Source: Symsagittifera roscoffensis
Lineage: Eukaryota; Xenacoelomorpha; Acoela; Convolutidae
Reading direction: 5' to 3'
DNA length: 64,000 nucleotides
Assembly: GCF_963678635.1 (NCBI RefSeq)
Contig: NC_087064.1
Coordinates: forward strand, 18,114,094 to 18,178,093
The position numbers were made by a program, and so were the translations under genes. The notes under the pieces were generated by a model. That model did no database searches, was not told the origin of the DNA, and worked only from the letters and a program-made list of their open reading frames with translations. Shown piece by piece: positions 36,436-46,073 of this stretch (its first letter is position 1; each line of letters begins with the position of its first letter).

Positions 36436-37956
36436 TATCTTCATTTTTTAGCTTCTGATTTTTTCTTTCCTCAAGCTTTTTTCCTGCAATTCTTGGCCTC
36501 CCAAAGTAGGTTGCTTGGTTCATATTTTCGAGGCAAGCCATGGTTTCGTTGATGTTTATTTTTTAATTTTTTCCAAGGATTCATCAATGAAATCAGTGAT
36601 AAACAATTTTTTGCAAGAGCTTTTTAATTGTATACACTCACAGGATTTCAACAAAAAATGACCGATCTTTTTCTTCATGTTTTATTTTTTCTTTTTCTTT
36701 GCAGCTATTTAAAATACAGGATTCAATTTTTGACAACAGTTAGGTAACATTTATTGAAAAGTCTTAGCTGGGCCAAAAGATGAAAAATATTGTTTTGAAG
36801 GTTTAAATTAGCCAGCTTACACAACTAACAAAACTAACATTACAGGTGTTCTTGCAGTGGAAACAACCTCACAAACTAAATAAGGAATAGAAGTTAAATG
36901 GCTCAAATTAGTTTTTTGGGAATTAACAAAATTACCTGGCCCGGCCTCGCAAAATGGTCATTTCTGTTTCTATTACACAAATATTTAATACAAAAATAAT
37001 CTGGACAAAATTTACAGGCAACACAACTGCTAATGAGACTTTGTGCTTAGATGGAGCGGTATTTTTCAAAATATTTGCTGGAATGGTGCTCTCGTTGACT
37101 GAATTAGATCATCAGCGCGCAGTTATTCATAAAATTGAAGCCGTTTTCTTACGCCGGACCAACTTACTCTGTTAATTCTGTTATTTGTCATTTTAGGCAA
37201 AATAATGAGTGAGTCATATTCATCAGCTTCTCAAAAGAACTAATTTGAGCCAATTAGTTCGGATTCCTTATATTTTTGTTAAGTTGTTATAACAGCAAGG
37301 ACGCCTATAAAATTATGATAAGCTGGCTAATTTTCTCCTTCAAAACAAGGTTTTTCTATTTTTGGCCAGATTAAGCCTTTTCAAATGATTTTTTCATCTG
37401 CCTTTTGTCAAATTTCAATCGTGCATCTTGAATAGTTGCAGAGAAAACGAACAAAACATGATGAAAAATTTTGTTCATTTTCTCGTTGAAACCAAAAAGT
37501 GCAACTTCTGTCCCGTGACTATACCAATCGAGCGGAAAAATGTGAATGACTACGGTAAAAAAGTTTTGACAAAGTATGGGCTTTATAAAGTAAAGGGAGA
37601 GTAAAATATCAAAAAAATTTTTTTTTTCAAGTCATCACCCTCGATAAAACTCCAGATCCGCATCTGCTAACACTCGACCACCCTACACAGTTTGTTGATA
37701 ACTAAGTCCACCTATCCTATGTGTAAATGAGTCTGCTTCTTTTCTAGTGAAAACAGAAAGAAGGCTTAGGGTTGTTGCTAGAGTTTAAAAGATTTATTAA
37801 TGAATGTACTTTTGATACAATTTGATGAAAACGAGAGACCTTCAGTTCTAATTGTTCAAACAATAAACAAAATCAATCAGTTGAGATAAAGACATCACAA
37901 CACGCTAAGCAAAAAATTCGTCAACTCGCTATTTACATAACTTTAATTTTGCTATT
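36436..37956. other. No confident gene
   Basis: One open frame at 36954-37175 (blocks FTGNTTANETLCLDG and LTELDHQRAVIHKI) looks mildly protein-like and may be a further piece of the broken coding stretch upstream, but it has no clear splice signals. The remainder is AT-rich. Confidence 0.3.
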
Positions 37957-38008
37957 ATGAGATATTTGATCTTCTATGTTTTTGCTATCATTGCGACCAT
38001 TTCACCAG
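37957..38008 (+). CDS. Probable first coding exon: signal peptide
   Basis: An ATG opens 17 codons, MRYLIFYVFAIIATISP, a classic short secretory signal (Arg, then a hydrophobic core, then small residues), and ends CCAG/GTAAGT in phase 1 with a strong donor. The following exon was not found. The unidentified plus-strand gene downstream has an exon at 43267 starting in phase 0, so a direct join is excluded; they could still belong together through an intermediate exon. A chance frame is the main alternative. Confidence 0.4.
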
Positions 38009-38853
38009 GTAAGTTGAATTTGGTAATAGGTTTTAGGGTATTTTCCATGGACATTGGGCCTCAAAATGCTAAGTAGTTAGAGTATAAATGTTAAAAGCAG
38101 GCGAAGACCGGGGTTTTCTTGGATTTCACGGAGTCGACTGATTGGAATATTTACAATTATCTACGATATTACATCATTCAGCAATTTCAGATATAGTTCA
38201 GATAAAATAATTTTTCTGTCAAACCCTTTCTGCGAAAATTGAGTCAATCTCAAAAATAGTTGAATGTTATTTTTTCCTACTAAAATGTTTTGTTGATTGA
38301 TAACATAGTTGTGATATTTGCGCGAAAACTTCAAATGATCAAGGTACGAAATCGGATCTACTTTACAATCACCTTTCCATTATGCATTTCAAAAATTTCT
38401 GCAGCTATCTTATCTTAAAATTTTGCGAAAAATTAATGTTTGGTTAGACCTTGATTTAGCCAAATTAATGTACTAAATAGTTTTGTAACCAGGAAAGGTT
38501 TAAAGAAGAATTGTTTGCTAATATTTCATGCGGAAAATGCGTAACCATATTTTAGTAACGATGTTTTTCTAAGAATCAGTTTACTTTTTTGCATTCTTGT
38601 GTTGATGGCAGGTGGTTTTTGAACTTTTTAGAATATCAAATTTAAAAAATGATTGCATCAAAACTATTTGCTACACCATGCATACAAGTTTTTAGAAAAA
38701 CCAAAGTTGCTTATTTATCTGCTAGGTTGAAAGGCATATCACATGTTTTGAAAGCTAAAAAAACACTTTTTCTGATTGCGATGAGAAAAAACATGGACTT
38801 ATTATAGCTTTAACTTCAATTATATGCTTGGACTTTCCAATATGAATTAGCCA

Positions 38854-39812
38854 CTCTGTAATGAATTTGCACGGGCTGAAGGGGGGAGTGATGTAATGTC
38901 TCCAACGATTCGACCCCCTCATTACCTAAAGGGTGCCTTATTTGGATCTTTTTTGTTTCAACAAAATTGGGGGTATATCGTGCGCCAAAAAAGGAAATGT
39001 AGGCACATTGTAATGTTTTTGGAGAGGTAGGACAATCCGTTTGGTTCCACTGTATAAGAGAGTCAGAGCTTTCAATTACTAAAAACGACGTTTCGAGATA
39101 TATTTAGAAAAAAAAATCCAGTACATTTCCAGAAATGCATCTGAACACTAAATAACGAAAGCAAAAACAGAAAAGAGCAGAAAAGATTGAAAAAAAATGA
39201 AAATCATGATAATAAAAAAAAACAATTTACAAACTTAATAACAGTTTAAGATCTGTTCTCAAAAATTTTGCATTAGTTTTTCTAGCAAGTTTTCAATCAG
39301 CCCAAAACAAATGATAGTACCAAAGATCACCTTGCTCCTCAAATCTAGATATGCATAAAAAGGTAAATCTTACAAAGTATAACCAGAATTATGTAATTAT
39401 TTTTTGATATTAGTTTCCAAAATTACCAGAAAAAAAGTTTTTTTTTATAAGAGACTCCGTTTGATGTGTGTGTGTGTGAGGGTAAGTGTGTGTGTGTGAG
39501 AGAGAGAGCAAAGTACACAACAAGACTGCTCGTATCAGGGAAAATAGCAGCTTCCCTTTAATGTCGCTGAAATTATTTTGCTAAAATAATTTTTGATAAG
39601 TAAATAAAAATGCCATTTGAAGAAAAGATTATACATTTTGCGTCTAGAAATTAAAAACAAATTTTTTCCCTCTGTTCAATTTGGAGAGATTTTAACTGCC
39701 GCTCATGTTTCAATAGCCCAAAACTATTTTCGTCATTTTTTCCAATTTGATTTGAAATGATCAAAGTTATCCCTAATTCAATCCCTTATATCTTTAAAAC
39801 AATCATCACAGA
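38854..39812 (+). repeat. Left copy of a near-identical 1 kb duplication
   Basis: From CTCTGTAATGAATTTGCACG to the TSD ATCACAGA this matches 41501-42468 with only scattered substitutions and different lengths of G, A and TG runs. It contains a diverged piece related to the CAGGGGCGG MITEs (ATTCGACCCCCTCATTACC, 38910-38935), a TG/AG microsatellite (39462-39509), and the start of a minus-oriented GATACGA-family repeat (from 39525). Confidence 0.9.
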
Positions 39813-40333
39813 CAGGGCCGGATTTAGGGGGGGGGGGGGGGGGGGGGACGCTCCCTCCTCAGGGATTCGACCCCCTGCCGACCCAAAGGGTCCCCCCTTT
39901 GTACTATTTTGAGATATCCATTTTTGGCGACGGACCCTAAAATTTTCTAAAGACGCCTTTGGCGCCAATACATACTAGTATTGAAGGGGAAGCGCACGCC
40001 GAAAAAACGCGATTTTTTGGTCCAAAATTTTCCAAAAAGTGCCTAAGAATGCCTTTTTAGCCTGTTTTCTCAAAATTTTGCCTGCCGCGCAGAAAAATTT
40101 GAATTTGGCCAAAACGTTGTTTTGGGAGAGCTCGAAAAATCAGTTTGAACGACCTAAAAAAAAGGTCGACAAAATTTTCGAAAATTTTTTGAAAATCCGC
40201 CCCCCTCGAGAAAAGCCTAGATCCGCCCCTGATCACAGATGTATTTTTTAATTTGGGCTATCAATATCTTTCAGATGGTAAAAAAAAATAATCTGTCCGA
40301 GCAGAGAAATTCCGTTACTATCTGCGAAGTTTG
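39525..40333 (-). repeat. GATACGA-family repeat, decayed, split by a MITE
   Basis: The left part begins ACTGCTCGTATCAGGGAAAATAG and keeps AACTGCCGCTCATGTTTCAATAG and CCAATTTGATTTG. It is interrupted at 39813-40231 by a MITE and resumes at 40240 with family sequence ending CCGAGCAGAGAAATTCCGTTAC. The MITE target duplication flanks the break exactly. Confidence 0.7.
39813..40231 (+). mobile_element. CAGGGGCGG-family hAT MITE with 8-bp target duplication
   Basis: 419 bp, from CAGGGCCGGATTTAGG to CCTAGATCCGCCCCTG, an imperfect terminal inverted repeat. It is flanked by the direct duplication ATCACAGA at 39805-39812 and 40232-40239. An 8-bp duplication and CAGGG ends are characteristic of hAT superfamily transposons. 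The interior has no transposase, only short G-runs and the shared blocks GATTCGACCCCCTGCCGA, TTTGGCGCCAATA, GCGCAGAAA and GTCGACAAAATTTTCG. Confidence 0.9.
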
Positions 40334-40734
40334 GAAAAAAAAACTTCCATCTGACCTCGTGATGGAAGATGGAAGCTCTTACCGAACTGGAGTTTCAAAG
40401 ATAATAATCGATGATTTTACTTATTTACTGTAAAGTCTCATTGAATTTCATTTATAATCGATCATAATCGGTTAAAATTGATTCTAATCCCAATATTTTT
40501 TACATATTTTAGATCAATATAAACAATTAAAAGAGTTACTATCAATTTTAATGGATTTTTTTAGAGGTTATGATGAAATTTGCTTTTTTCAAAATTATCT
40601 TGTTTCCTGTGTAGTTGGGTGGATACAATTTACCTTTCAAATTTTTTCCTTCCCGAAAATAAGATAGCGTGACAAACAGACGGTGTACCTTATCTGAAAT
40701 TACTCTATGAGTACAGGCCAAAGGTCATAACTCA

Positions 40735-40945
40735 CGGGGGTTCAATGGTTGAACGGGGATATTTAATGCTTGAAGGGGAATGGTTGAATGGTGGATGACT
40801 AAACTTAAACTCTACCACTTCTTCTGAACCCCTCCCAAATTTGCCCCCTCCCTATTTCCCCCTCCTCAGTTGAACCCCTTCCCCTCCCCTTCCAGTTTAG
40901 TGAACGTGTTGGGGGGTTAAAACATTAGGGGAGGAGGTTTAAATG
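40735..40945. repeat. G-rich then C-rich low-complexity block
   Basis: G-rich repeats of a GGTTGAA-type motif (GGGGTTCAATGGTTGAACGG) are followed by C-runs (CCCCTCCCAAATTTGCCCCC, CCCTTCCCCTCCCC) and then G-runs again. The two halves can pair as an imperfect foldback. It resembles the strand-switch tract at 25.9-26.3 kb in style, though not in sequence. Confidence 0.5.
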
Positions 40946-41044
40946 GAGGGATTGGAGAAAGACATAAAGTTTACATTGAGTAGCGTCGCCCCCCGCTCAA
41001 TATTAAAAAACGTGAGGAGAGCAGAGGTACACTGTAGACGGGAG
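40943..41044 (+). CDS. Candidate exon of the unidentified plus-strand gene
   Basis: An open frame ends at GGGAG/GTATGT in phase 0, which fits the exon at 43267. Codons in its right half favour G/C at third positions (AGC GTC GCC CCC CGC), like the confident exons of that gene. The translated end is basic (SILKNVRRAEVHCRRE). The left boundary is unclear: an AG at 40979-40980 has a poor pyrimidine tract, and the frame is open back to an ATG at 40943. Confidence 0.35.
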
Positions 41045-41300
41045 GTATGTGTGTGGGGGGGGAGGGGAAGTCAGAAACAAAAACAATTTTTTGATTTTTT
41101 TGTTTCATGTTGTTTCATATTTAGTTCTAAATTTATTTTTGATTCGTCATATTTTGCAAAAATCGTTTTTTATGGATTTCTGCTGAAAAAAATTGGTTCT
41201 AGTGGAAGAAACATGGCTTATATTGGAACGATTTATTATGAGAAAAAAAACTAAAATATTCCATTAAAAAAGATTTTGAATTTGAAAACTGGCACTGGCA

Positions 41301-41500
41301 NNNNNNNNNNNNNNNNNNNNNNNNNNNNNNNNNNNNNNNNNNNNNNNNNNNNNNNNNNNNNNNNNNNNNNNNNNNNNNNNNNNNNNNNNNNNNNNNNNNN
41401 NNNNNNNNNNNNNNNNNNNNNNNNNNNNNNNNNNNNNNNNNNNNNNNNNNNNNNNNNNNNNNNNNNNNNNNNNNNNNNNNNNNNNNNNNNNNNNNNNNNN
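41301..41500. other. Assembly gap, 200 N
   Basis: Exactly 200 N bases, probably a placeholder of fixed length. The sequence resumes directly at the start of the right copy of the 1 kb duplication, so the join deserves caution. Confidence 1.
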
Positions 41501-42468
41501 CTCTGTAATGAATTTGCACGGGCTGAAGGGGGGGGGGGGGAGTGGATATAATGTCTCCAAGGATTCGACCCCCTCATTACCTAAAGGGTGCCTTATTTGG
41601 ATCTTTTTGTTTCAACAAAATTGGGGGTATATCGTGCGCCGAAAAAGGAAGTGTAGGCACATTGTAATGTTTTTGGAGAGGTAGGACAATCCGTTTGGTT
41701 CCATTGTATAAAAGAGTCAGAGCTTTCAAATACTAAAAATGACGTTTCGAGATATATTTAGAAAAAAAAAACCCAGTACATTTCCAGAAATGCATCTAAA
41801 CACTAAATAACCAAAGCAAAAAACAGAAAAGAGCAGAAAGATTGAAAAAAAAATGAAAATCATGATAATAAAAAAAAAACAAATTACAAACTTAATAACA
41901 GTTTAAGATCTGTTCTCAAAAATGTTGCATTAGTTTTTCTAGCAAGTTTTCAATCAGCCCAAAAAAAATGATAGTACCAAAGATCACCTTGCTCCTCAAA
42001 TCTAGATATGCATAAAAATGTAAATCTTACAAAGTATAACCAGAAATATGTAATTATTTTTTGATATTCGTTTCCAAAATTTTGAGAAAAAAAGTTTTTT
42101 TTTTATAGGAGACTCCGTTTGATGTGTGTGTGTGAGGGTAAGTGTGTGTGTGTGTGAGAGAGAGAGCAAAGTACACAACAAGACTGCTCGTATCAGGGAA
42201 AATAGCAGCTTCCCTTTAATGTCGCTGAAATTATTTTGCTAAAATAATTTTTGATAAGTAAATAAAAATGCCATTTGAAGAAAAGATTATACATTTTTGC
42301 GTCTAGAAATTAAAAACAAATTTTTTGCCTCTGTTCAATTTGGAGAGATTTTAACTGCCGCTCATGTTTCAATAGCCAAAACTATTTCATCATTTTTTCC
42401 AATTGATTTGAAATGATCAAAGTTATCCCTAATTCAATCCCTTATATCTTTAAAACAATCATCACAGA
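41501..42468 (+). repeat. Right copy of the near-identical 1 kb duplication
   Basis: Matches 38854-39812 from its first base after the gap through ATCACAGA at 42461-42468. The differences are mainly homopolymer and TG-run lengths plus a few substitutions. It contains the same decayed GATACGA-family start (from about 42186). Confidence 0.9.
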
Positions 42469-42851
42469 CAGGGGCGGATTTAGGGGGGCGGACGCTCCCT
42501 CCTCAGGGATTCGACCCCCTGCCGATCCAAAGGGTCCCCCCGCTTTGATACTTTTTCAGAAATCCATTTTTGGCCGACCGACCCTAAAATTTTTCTATAG
42601 GCGCCTTGGCGCCAATATATACTAACTTTGAGGGGGAGCGCGCGCCAAAATAACGCATTTTTCCCTTTTTGGCCTGTTTTTCAAGATTTTGCCTCCGACG
42701 CAGAAATTTTGCCTAAATAGGGACAAAACAGTGCTTTGGAGAGCTCGAAAAATCAATTTGGTCGACCTAAAAAAAAAAAAGGTCGTCAAAATTTTGGAAA
42801 ATCTTTTGAAAATCCCCCCCCCCCTCGAGAAAATCCTAGATCCGCCCCCTG
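42469..42851 (+). mobile_element. CAGGGGCGG-family hAT MITE, allelic or paralogous to 39813
   Basis: Begins CAGGGGCGGATTTAGG after the same ATCACAGA as the copy at 39813 and ends TAGATCCGCCCCCTG. The second ATCACAGA is missing on the right; a partial second MITE follows at once instead, so the right flank was replaced, probably by recombination between two MITEs. Confidence 0.85.
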
Positions 42852-43114
42852 ATTTCGAGGGAAAACGCGCACCAAAATATAACGCAATTTTTCGGTCAAC
42901 ATTATTGAAAAAAAGGACCAAAAACGCTTTTTTGGCCTTTTTTCAAAAATTTGCCTGCAGCGCAGAAAGTTTGGTCAAAATAGGGTCTTTTTAGTGGTTT
43001 GGGAGAGCTCAGAAAATCAGTTTGGTCGATCTAAACAATGGTCGACAAAATTTTCAAATTTTCGGAAAATCCGAAAAAACCCACCCCTCTGGAGAAAATC
43101 CTAGATCCGCTCTG
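42852..43114 (+). mobile_element. Partial CAGGGGCGG-family MITE
   Basis: Carries only the right two thirds of the family: GCGCACCAAAATATAACGC, GCGCAGAAAGTTTGG, GGAGAGCTCAGAAAATCAG, GGTCGACAAAATTTTC and the end CCTAGATCCGCTCTG. The left third is absent, consistent with fusion to the preceding copy. Confidence 0.8.
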
Positions 43115-43215
43115 GTCGGTCAGCCACAAATGACTGTGGTGAAAAATAATAAAGAGATCTTTTGGAAAAGTCTCGCAACCAAAAAAGAATGAAAAAAAGA
43201 CGTAACCCCCCCCCC

Positions 43216-43249
<34 letters not shown>

Positions 43250-43266
43250 TTGTTATTAATTTCCAG

Positions 43267-43394
43267 CTATTTGCAGCTGTTGCCAGTTGGAGGTCGCACA
43301 TAACGGAAGAGGATGACGAGGACAAGTGGGAGTCTCTCATCTTCACCATCCCCAATGCGGTGACACCTACAGGCAGATCATGTGCTCACTTCAA
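43267..43394 (+). CDS. Exon of an unidentified gene (acidic/Trp block)
   Basis: Acceptor TTGTTATTAATTTCCAG, donor TTCAA/GTAAGA. It has 42 codons plus two bases, starting in phase 0. The peptide includes WRSHITEEDDEDKWESLIF and IPNAVTPTGRSCAHF. Codons end mostly in C or G, unlike the surrounding DNA, which argues for real coding. The two leftover bases (AA) are completed by the T that starts the exon at 51531, giving Asn. The intron's 3' end carries a C13 run and a (CA)n microsatellite at 43206-43246, just before the acceptor. The protein family is not recognised. Confidence 0.65.
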
Positions 43395-43921
43395 GTAAGA
43401 AAACAATGACCATGTAGACAAAGAAGACCCCCCCCCCGCCAAATAGACAAAGTGAACAATCTCCTCCCTTAAATTAAATGGCAAATTCATGCAGTATGGA
43501 CCACATGTATTATTCTCAAATCTGATTAGCTGAAAAACTTTTTTTAAACCTCCCCCTAGCTTAATTGGTACGCAAGCAGAAGCAACAATCATGCCAAAAC
43601 TTCTATTTTTGCCAATCATGCCAAATCATAAATTAATCAACTTAACGCCACACTGCGCTAAAAGTAAGTTAAAATCAATGTGCGGGTCTTTGGAAATGGT
43701 TGTAATATGTAGGGAACTAGCATAGGGTGACTAAAACGAGGTGCTTTTTTGGTTAGGGTCCGTGTTGTGCAAGGAGTGGCAGACGCATCTTTTCTTGTAG
43801 GAATGGCGTCCCGTTAGCACCCAAATTATTGATTCTTTTTTCGGGGTTATCAAGGTCACAAAAAACCGGGTTATCACGTTTATTGTAATTTATGATAACT
43901 GAAAATATCAACACGTCTAAG

Positions 43922-44318
43922 CAGGGGCGGATCTAGGATTTTCAAAAAAACTTCGAAATATTGTCGACTTTTTTTTAGGTCGACCAAATTGATTTTTCGA
44001 GCTCTCCCAAAGCACTACAAAGACCCAGTTTTGGCCAAAATTTCTGCACCGCAGGGGCAAATTTTGGAAAAACAGGCCAAACAATTTGTTTTTAGACACT
44101 TGTTGGAAAAAGTAGACAAAAAAATTACGTTTCTTTTCGCGCGCGCTCCCCCCTAAATATTAGTAAATATTGGCGCCAAAGGTGCCTTTAGAAAAGTTTT
44201 AGGGTCCGTTACCAAAAATGGATATCTCAAAAAAGTATAAAATGGAAACCTTTGCGTCGGCAGGAGGTCGAATCTCTGAGGAAGGGGGCGTCCGCCCCCA
44301 CCCCTAAATCCACCTCTG
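43922..44318 (-). mobile_element. CAGGGGCGG-family hAT MITE with perfect target duplication
   Basis: 397 bp in minus orientation, from CAGGGGCGGATCTAGG to CCTAAATCCACCTCTG. It is flanked by CGTCTAAG on both sides (43914-43921 and 44319-44326). The interior carries the family blocks in reverse. It lies in an intron of the plus-strand unidentified gene. Confidence 0.92.
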
Positions 44319-44496
44319 CGTCTAAGCTTAAAGTAGATTTCAAAAACCCTATAAATTACTTAATCGAAAAAATACAGCAATTGAGGTTACAACAACTGAT
44401 ATTTTCTTGATAAAAGCTACTTGTTTCCAGCATTGTATTTCACTGCATTTAACAATTATCTTTACGGTCAATCGTTTTTTTTTTCAATGTGATAGA

Positions 44497-44803
44497 CAGG
44501 GACGGTTTTATCGGGGGGGGGGGGGGTGCCCTTTTTCTCAGGGATTCGACCCCCTGCCGATCCAAAGGGACGGTTTTATCGGGGGGGGGGGGGGGGGGGA
44601 GCGTGCCTTCTTTCTCAGGGATTCTACCCCCTGCCGAGATATCCATAATTGGTGACGGACCCTAAAAATTTTCTAAAGGCGCCTTTGGCGCCAATATATA
44701 CTTACTTTGAGGGGGAGCGCGCGCCAAAATAACGAAATTTTTTTGGTCAAAATTTTCTAAAAAGTGCCTAAAAACCCCCTTTTTGGCCTGTTTTTCAAGA
44801 TTT
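44497..44803 (+). mobile_element. CAGGGGCGG MITE, left half (split by an LTR element)
   Basis: Starts CAGGGACGGTTTTATCGGG after GTGATAGA (44489-44496). It contains an internal short duplication of its left end (GGGACGGTTTTATCGGGGG occurs twice, near 44500 and 44568) and runs through TTTGGCGCCAATATATAC to CAAGATTT, where the LTR element begins. The right half is at 51079-51240. Confidence 0.9.
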
Positions 44804-45053
44804 TGATATAGGGACCAGTTTGAGTTTATGTAAGTGCTATCAATTCTTGTAGATAGACACCAGTTTGAGTTTATGTAAGTGCTATCAATTCTTCTTTCTG
44901 TCTGGGGACCTGCTGTCTTGACCTTGCGATCTCTAATGTCCGATGGGATCTGAAATAAAAGAGTGCAGTAAGATTTCGATTTGATGCCTAACAGTTTGCC
45001 TATAATAAAACTTATTAACAACCTTTTGAATTTCCAAACTTACGACTTTAACA
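44804..45053 (+). repeat. 5' LTR
   Basis: 250 bp beginning TG and ending CA. It contains two direct copies of a block starting CCAGTTTGAGTTTATGTAAG (about 52 bp apart), an AATAAA at about 44954 and TATAATAAAA near 45001. The final A of the LTR is also the A of the likely gag start codon. Confidence 0.93.
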
Positions 45054-46043
45054 TGGCGCAGCCAGCAGAGAAAAAAGGAGGGGGAAAATCCATTAAATAT
45101 AGTAGCATTTTGGGAAACACGAACGCCGGAACCTCCAGTATAATGGGAGGAGTGGATAATTAAATTTCACTGGGGGATGATAGCAAAATACGACATTGAT
45201 CCCGATGATTTCTATTTTGCGAGTACTCTAAATGCGGCGGCTATCGCGGCGTTGCCTGAAGAAGTCAATGGAAAAAACCGTATCGATTCGGAAAAGAAGT
45301 TAAAGTCTAACTTGTATCTTTGTATCGGAGATGAGGCGCAACGCATATTCAAAGCACGGAAACCGACGGTTGACATTAAAACGGAACGGTACCCACGGGT
45401 CCTGGATGAGATGCAAAATGTTTTCCAACGTGAGAGGAATGTAACTCATGAGCGGAGACTGTTCTACGGACGAAAACAACGTGAGAACGAAACTTTCGAA
45501 AAATTTCATGAGGAACTAAGTGCCCTAGCAGGAAGATGCGATTTTGCAAACGCGGCCGAAAACGTTCGTGATATTTTCATTATGAATATGCGGGAATCGG
45601 ACTGCCAACGAGAATTGTCACGATCAACTAAGTTACCGGAGGAAGTGTACCGGATCGCCTTATCATATGAACGTGGTGAGCGCGCATACAAATCATATAC
45701 GGGAAAACCAGCTTCATCAGCTCCGGCAATTTCAATAAAACAAGAACCAGTAAATGATATAAGAAGGGGACAAGGATTTTTTCGAGGCCGAGGACGTGCG
45801 GGACGTGGAGGATATACCCAAGGATCAAGTAGTAGTGGGGGAAGCGGAAACAACCTTAGGTGCTACAATTGCGACGCGCCAAATTTTACCCTGGACCACA
45901 TTGCGAGCTGTCCTGCAAAAGGAGCAACATGTAACTCATGCCGAAAACTGGGACATTTTGAACGAACATGCCGAGGAATTAGAAGGGGTACTAACCAATG
46001 GAGAGGACGTGGACGAGTCGGATTGGTTAGGGAGGAAAATTAG
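45053..46043 (+). pseudogene. gag: Gag with zinc knuckles, frame-disrupted
   Basis: The likely start ATG spans the LTR/primer-site junction at 45053 and reads MAQPAEKKGGGKS into a stop near 45161. The rest of gag is open from about 45177 in another frame to TAG at 46041-46043, so an in-frame stop and an indel separate the two parts. The main part (about 288 aa) has a capsid-like helical region, then an Arg/Gly-rich stretch (RGRGRAGRGG) and two knuckles near 45860-45975: a variant C-x2-C-x8-H-x3-C and a standard C-x2-C-x4-H-x4-C (CNSCRKLGHFERTC). Gag packages the RNA into virus-like particles. Confidence 0.85.
45054..45071 (+). promoter_or_regulatory. Primer-binding site
   Basis: TGGCGCAGCCAGCAGAG follows the 5' LTR without a gap. 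It begins TGG, as expected for pairing with the CCA end of a host tRNA. The tRNA is not identified. It overlaps the gag start: A(45053)TG. Confidence 0.75.
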
Positions 46044-46073
46044 CATCATCAAAGTACGCAGAACGTAAACGAA

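Noticed and set aside
41199-41577. Open frames about 100 aa long crossing the N gap
   Set aside because: Most of the length is unknown bases; they are artefacts of the gap.
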